From contig CM064632.1 in assembly GCA_032717465.1 (NCBI GenBank), forward strand, positions 24,744,101 to 24,808,100: 64,000 nucleotides of DNA, in the 5' to 3' direction. Position numbers and translations under genes: made by a program. The stretch is from Coenobita brevimanus. Its lineage: Eukaryota > Arthropoda > Malacostraca > Decapoda > Coenobitidae. Below the pieces are notes generated by a model. The model was not told the origin of the DNA. It made no database searches and saw only the letters and a list, made by a program, of their open reading frames with translations. Every line of letters starts with the position of its first letter. Position 1 is the first letter of the stretch. This document shows positions 61,930 through 64,000 of this stretch, in pieces.

Positions 61930-62095
61930 GTCGGAGAAAAGACAGTTTCAATCCCCAGAACGCAAGGATACATAGTTTACATTTTAGAGCTGATAACTAT
62001 AAAAGAAATCTAAAATATGAACTCCTGGGGATTCCAGTTCCAGCAATGATCCGAAAATTAGCGGAGGATGCAGTACCAACTTTGTGCCTTCCTAC
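61930..62095 (+). pseudogene. THAP domain, C-terminal half
   Basis: Frame RKDSFNPQNARI then HSLHFRADNYKRNLKYELLG, IPVPAMIRKLAED and AVPTLCLP. This matches the second half of THAP domains, including the terminal AVPT motif. The third zinc ligand (a Cys in the usual R-I-C-S-x-H-F) reads as His (CAT near 61968), while the fourth ligand His remains. Continues the domain interrupted at about 60600, with a few residues (including the conserved Trp) missing at the junction. Confidence 0.78.
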
Positions 62096-62197
62096 ATCAA
62101 GAGGTATAGGAGTAGGCCTATACATGTGTACAGTACAGCTTGATGTGACATTTGTTTTAGTAATATTTAAAAGTAAGATTTTTTAAAATATGGTCTT

Positions 62198-62201
<4 letters not shown>

Positions 62202-62264
<63 letters not shown>

Positions 62265-62301
62265 TATAGATAGATAGATATGGGGATAAGTGCAGGAAAG
62301 C

Positions 62302-62361
<60 letters not shown>

Positions 62362-62720
62362 AAACATTTTATAGCTAAAGGATGTTGATTGAAAAAAAGA
62401 TAGTATGCTTAAGCTATGGGGATAAATGAGGTTAAGCGAATAATATTAATAAGCCTACTATAGCTTAAGAATATTGATTTTAAAAAATAGTATGTCTAAG
62501 CTATGGGGATAATTACAGGAGAGCATATGTATGGGGATAAATGCAGAAAAGCATATTTTATTTATAAATCTAATTATATACAGTACTGCATATATACAGT
62601 TATACTGTATATATACAGTACTGCATATATACAGTTATACTGTATATATACAGTACTGCATATATACAGTTATAATGTATATACATATATATACATATAC
62701 AGATATACAAGTATATATAT
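62202..62720. repeat. (AT)n tracts, GGGGATAA repeat and 35-bp minisatellite
   Basis: (AT)n at 62202-62262 and 62305-62358. TATGGGGATAARTGCAGGAAAGCAT-type words occur near 62279, 62416, 62498 and 62531. A 35-bp unit with ACAGTACTGCATATATACAG repeats three times at about 62577-62690. Confidence 0.9.
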
Positions 62721-62759
62721 ACTAAAGAAGAAGGTTGTGCTTTACTTATGAACACTGAG

Positions 62760-62999
62760 GTAGTGTAAGCTGATCCCGTGAGAATGGAAGCAGGGGAAGG
62801 GAGGGATTTAAGAACGGAGGTGAGGCAAACGCATTAGTAAGGAAGGAACGCGGTGCGACGTTTGTAAAGGAATTACCACATGTAAGTATGAAGTAAGATG
62901 AAGTGGTGGTAGGAGGAAAGGAATGGGATGGAGAACAGAGGAAGAAGGAAGGGAGAGGGGAAAAGAGAAAGGAGATGGGGAAAGAAAAGGAGGAATGAA

Positions 63000-63045
<46 letters not shown>

Positions 63046-63400
63046 CCTTTCACAGTTATGTAAACCAACATTTATAGAAAATAAATGTGAATATACGTAA
63101 ATGTCCAGCACAATATACTGTATGTATTGATGAGAAGGAGACTAGGGAGGGGAAAGGAAGAGAAGCAAGGAAAGAAGAGAGTAAAGGAAGGAAATACAAG
63201 AAGGGAGGAGAGAAGAGAATGAAGGAAGAGTGGATAAGAAAAGGAAGGAGGGATTTGTTGGGAAATGAGGTATAGAAGGGAATAGTGGGATGGGGAAAGA
63301 AAATAAGGAAGATGGAGAGGACAGACTAAGAAAAATAATAAGAGAAAGATTTAAGGGAAAAAAGGAGAGGAAGGGAGGAGGAGCAGGCCAGCTGTCATCA
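62760..63400. repeat. polypurine field and (CA)n inside the P-like element
   Basis: GGAAGG/GAAGAG-rich plus strand at 62780-62999 and 63130-63390, separated by (CA)n at 63002-63044. No gene seen. It occupies the part of the element where a transposase would be expected. Confidence 0.8.
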
Positions 63401-63790
63401 GGCCTACTGACGTCATCACGATCCCGCCCACATGCGCGCGAACTGACCTGGTATTCTATGGACCTTGATCCTGCCAGGGTGAATGCATCCAAGGCCCCGT
63501 CGCCAGAATTAGTGATACTGGTGAAAAATCGAGTTTACTTCCTTGCTGGCTGTTGCTTTGCTCTCCTTGCGTCGTCTTCAGGTCTCACGGGAAGCTGGTA
63601 CATATTATTGGCTTTGAGAAACGCTGTGATGTGAGTAGAGATATGGCCATTGTGTGAGCATTCGTGTTCTGGTCTTCCACGCGTGTAAATGTTGACTTTT
63701 GGAAGCGCTTTGATTTTCGGAAATAGATATGGATCGTAGCATTAGTCTTCAAAACTGTGTAAATGTTGACTCAGGACCGCTGTGCAGCGT

Positions 63791-63796
<6 letters not shown>

Positions 63797-63842
<46 letters not shown>

Positions 63843-63855
63843 CATATATATATAT

Positions 63856-63893
<38 letters not shown>

Positions 63894-63906
63894 ATATATA
63901 TATATG

Positions 63907-63950
<44 letters not shown>
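63797..63950. repeat. (AT)n compound microsatellite
   Basis: AT blocks separated by three TATTACATATATA or inverted ATATATGTAATA spacers, making the tract roughly palindromic about 63866. The last 50 bp (63951-64000) are unique and uninformative. Confidence 0.95.
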
Positions 63951-63954
<4 letters not shown>

Positions 63955-64000
63955 ACGGAACAGAGAGAGATAATGAACACTTCAAGAACACTAAAATCAC

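Larger units (their letters stand above)
60600..61930 (-). mobile_element. LINE inserted antisense inside the THAP exon
   Basis: A 5'-truncated non-LTR element on the minus strand, with its (GAT)n tail at 60600-60622, 3' UTR to about 60853 and ORF2 remnant up to about 61925. The target duplication is not clean (AGAAAG near 60592 versus AGAAAAG near 61932). Clade uncertain; the RT resembles elements abundant in arthropods. Confidence 0.8.
60370..63467 (+). mobile_element. P-element-like DNA transposon, 3098 bp, decayed
   Basis: The terminal inverted repeats are 31 bp with 28 matches (CAAGGTCCAGAGAATACCAG at 60370-60389 and its counterpart at 63448-63467), with a shared subterminal ACGTCANTAGGC. 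Flanked by an 8-bp target duplication. Just inside the left end lies a broken THAP zinc-finger exon on the plus strand, as expected for P-type transposases. The remainder consists of a nested LINE, AT microsatellites and a purine-rich field. No transposase catalytic core was found. TIR length and target-duplication length both fit the P superfamily. Confidence 0.85.
54381..63950 (+). repeat. tandem segmental duplication, copy 2
   Basis: Counterpart of 42367-51924 in the same orientation. It starts immediately after the right end of the TIR transposon and contains the P-like transposon at 60370-63467 as an extra insertion. It keeps the CRE-like TGACGTCA at 54551-54558 that is altered in copy 1. 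Confidence 0.95.

Overview
This window looks like a gene-poor stretch of a eukaryotic nuclear genome, most likely an arthropod and plausibly a decapod crustacean. The inference rests on very dense long di- and trinucleotide microsatellites (AC, AG, AT, ATC), many minisatellites, tRNA-derived SINE-like repeats, non-LTR retrotransposon fragments and the absence of any long cellular gene. No complete host protein-coding gene, rRNA, true tRNA gene or CRISPR array could be supported. Two short, weakly supported host exon candidates are reported (35.1 kb and 54.8 kb).

Layout. 1-10 kb: AT-rich non-coding DNA with dispersed repeats, minisatellites and long GA/CA tracts. 10.67-12.18 kb: a 5'-truncated minus-strand LINE 3' end with an intact RNase H domain, sitting inside a (GA)n tract. 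16-25 kb: several SINE-like families, including a head-to-head pair around an (AT)n tract. 25.38-26.83 kb: a LINE insertion bounded by an 11-bp target-site duplication whose 5' half is inverted. 27-42 kb: tandem duplications, a 300-bp foldback, a 0.9-kb (GT)n compound tract, a 36-bp minisatellite and polypurine tracts.

42.37-63.95 kb: a large tandem segmental duplication. Copy 1 is about 42,367-51,924 and copy 2 about 54,381-63,950. Much of it is roughly 80-85% identical by eye, but one non-coding block of 325 bp is identical in both copies (50,412-50,736 and 59,011-59,335) and is rich in homeodomain-type and E-box motifs. The copies act as empty-site controls for each other. Copy 2 carries a 3.1-kb P-element-like transposon (31-bp terminal inverted repeats, 8-bp target duplication, THAP zinc-finger exon) that copy 1 lacks. 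Its THAP exon is itself split by an antisense LINE. Copy 1 carries a 0.9-kb insertion of interleaved inverted repeats that copy 2 lacks. A second TIR transposon of 2.2 kb (52,201-54,379) abuts the start of copy 2.

The biology visible here is therefore mostly mobile-element history (insertion, twin priming, nesting, microsatellite birth) plus one strong candidate for a conserved, duplicated regulatory element. All identity statements are by-eye comparisons; family names are from motif recognition, not database searches.
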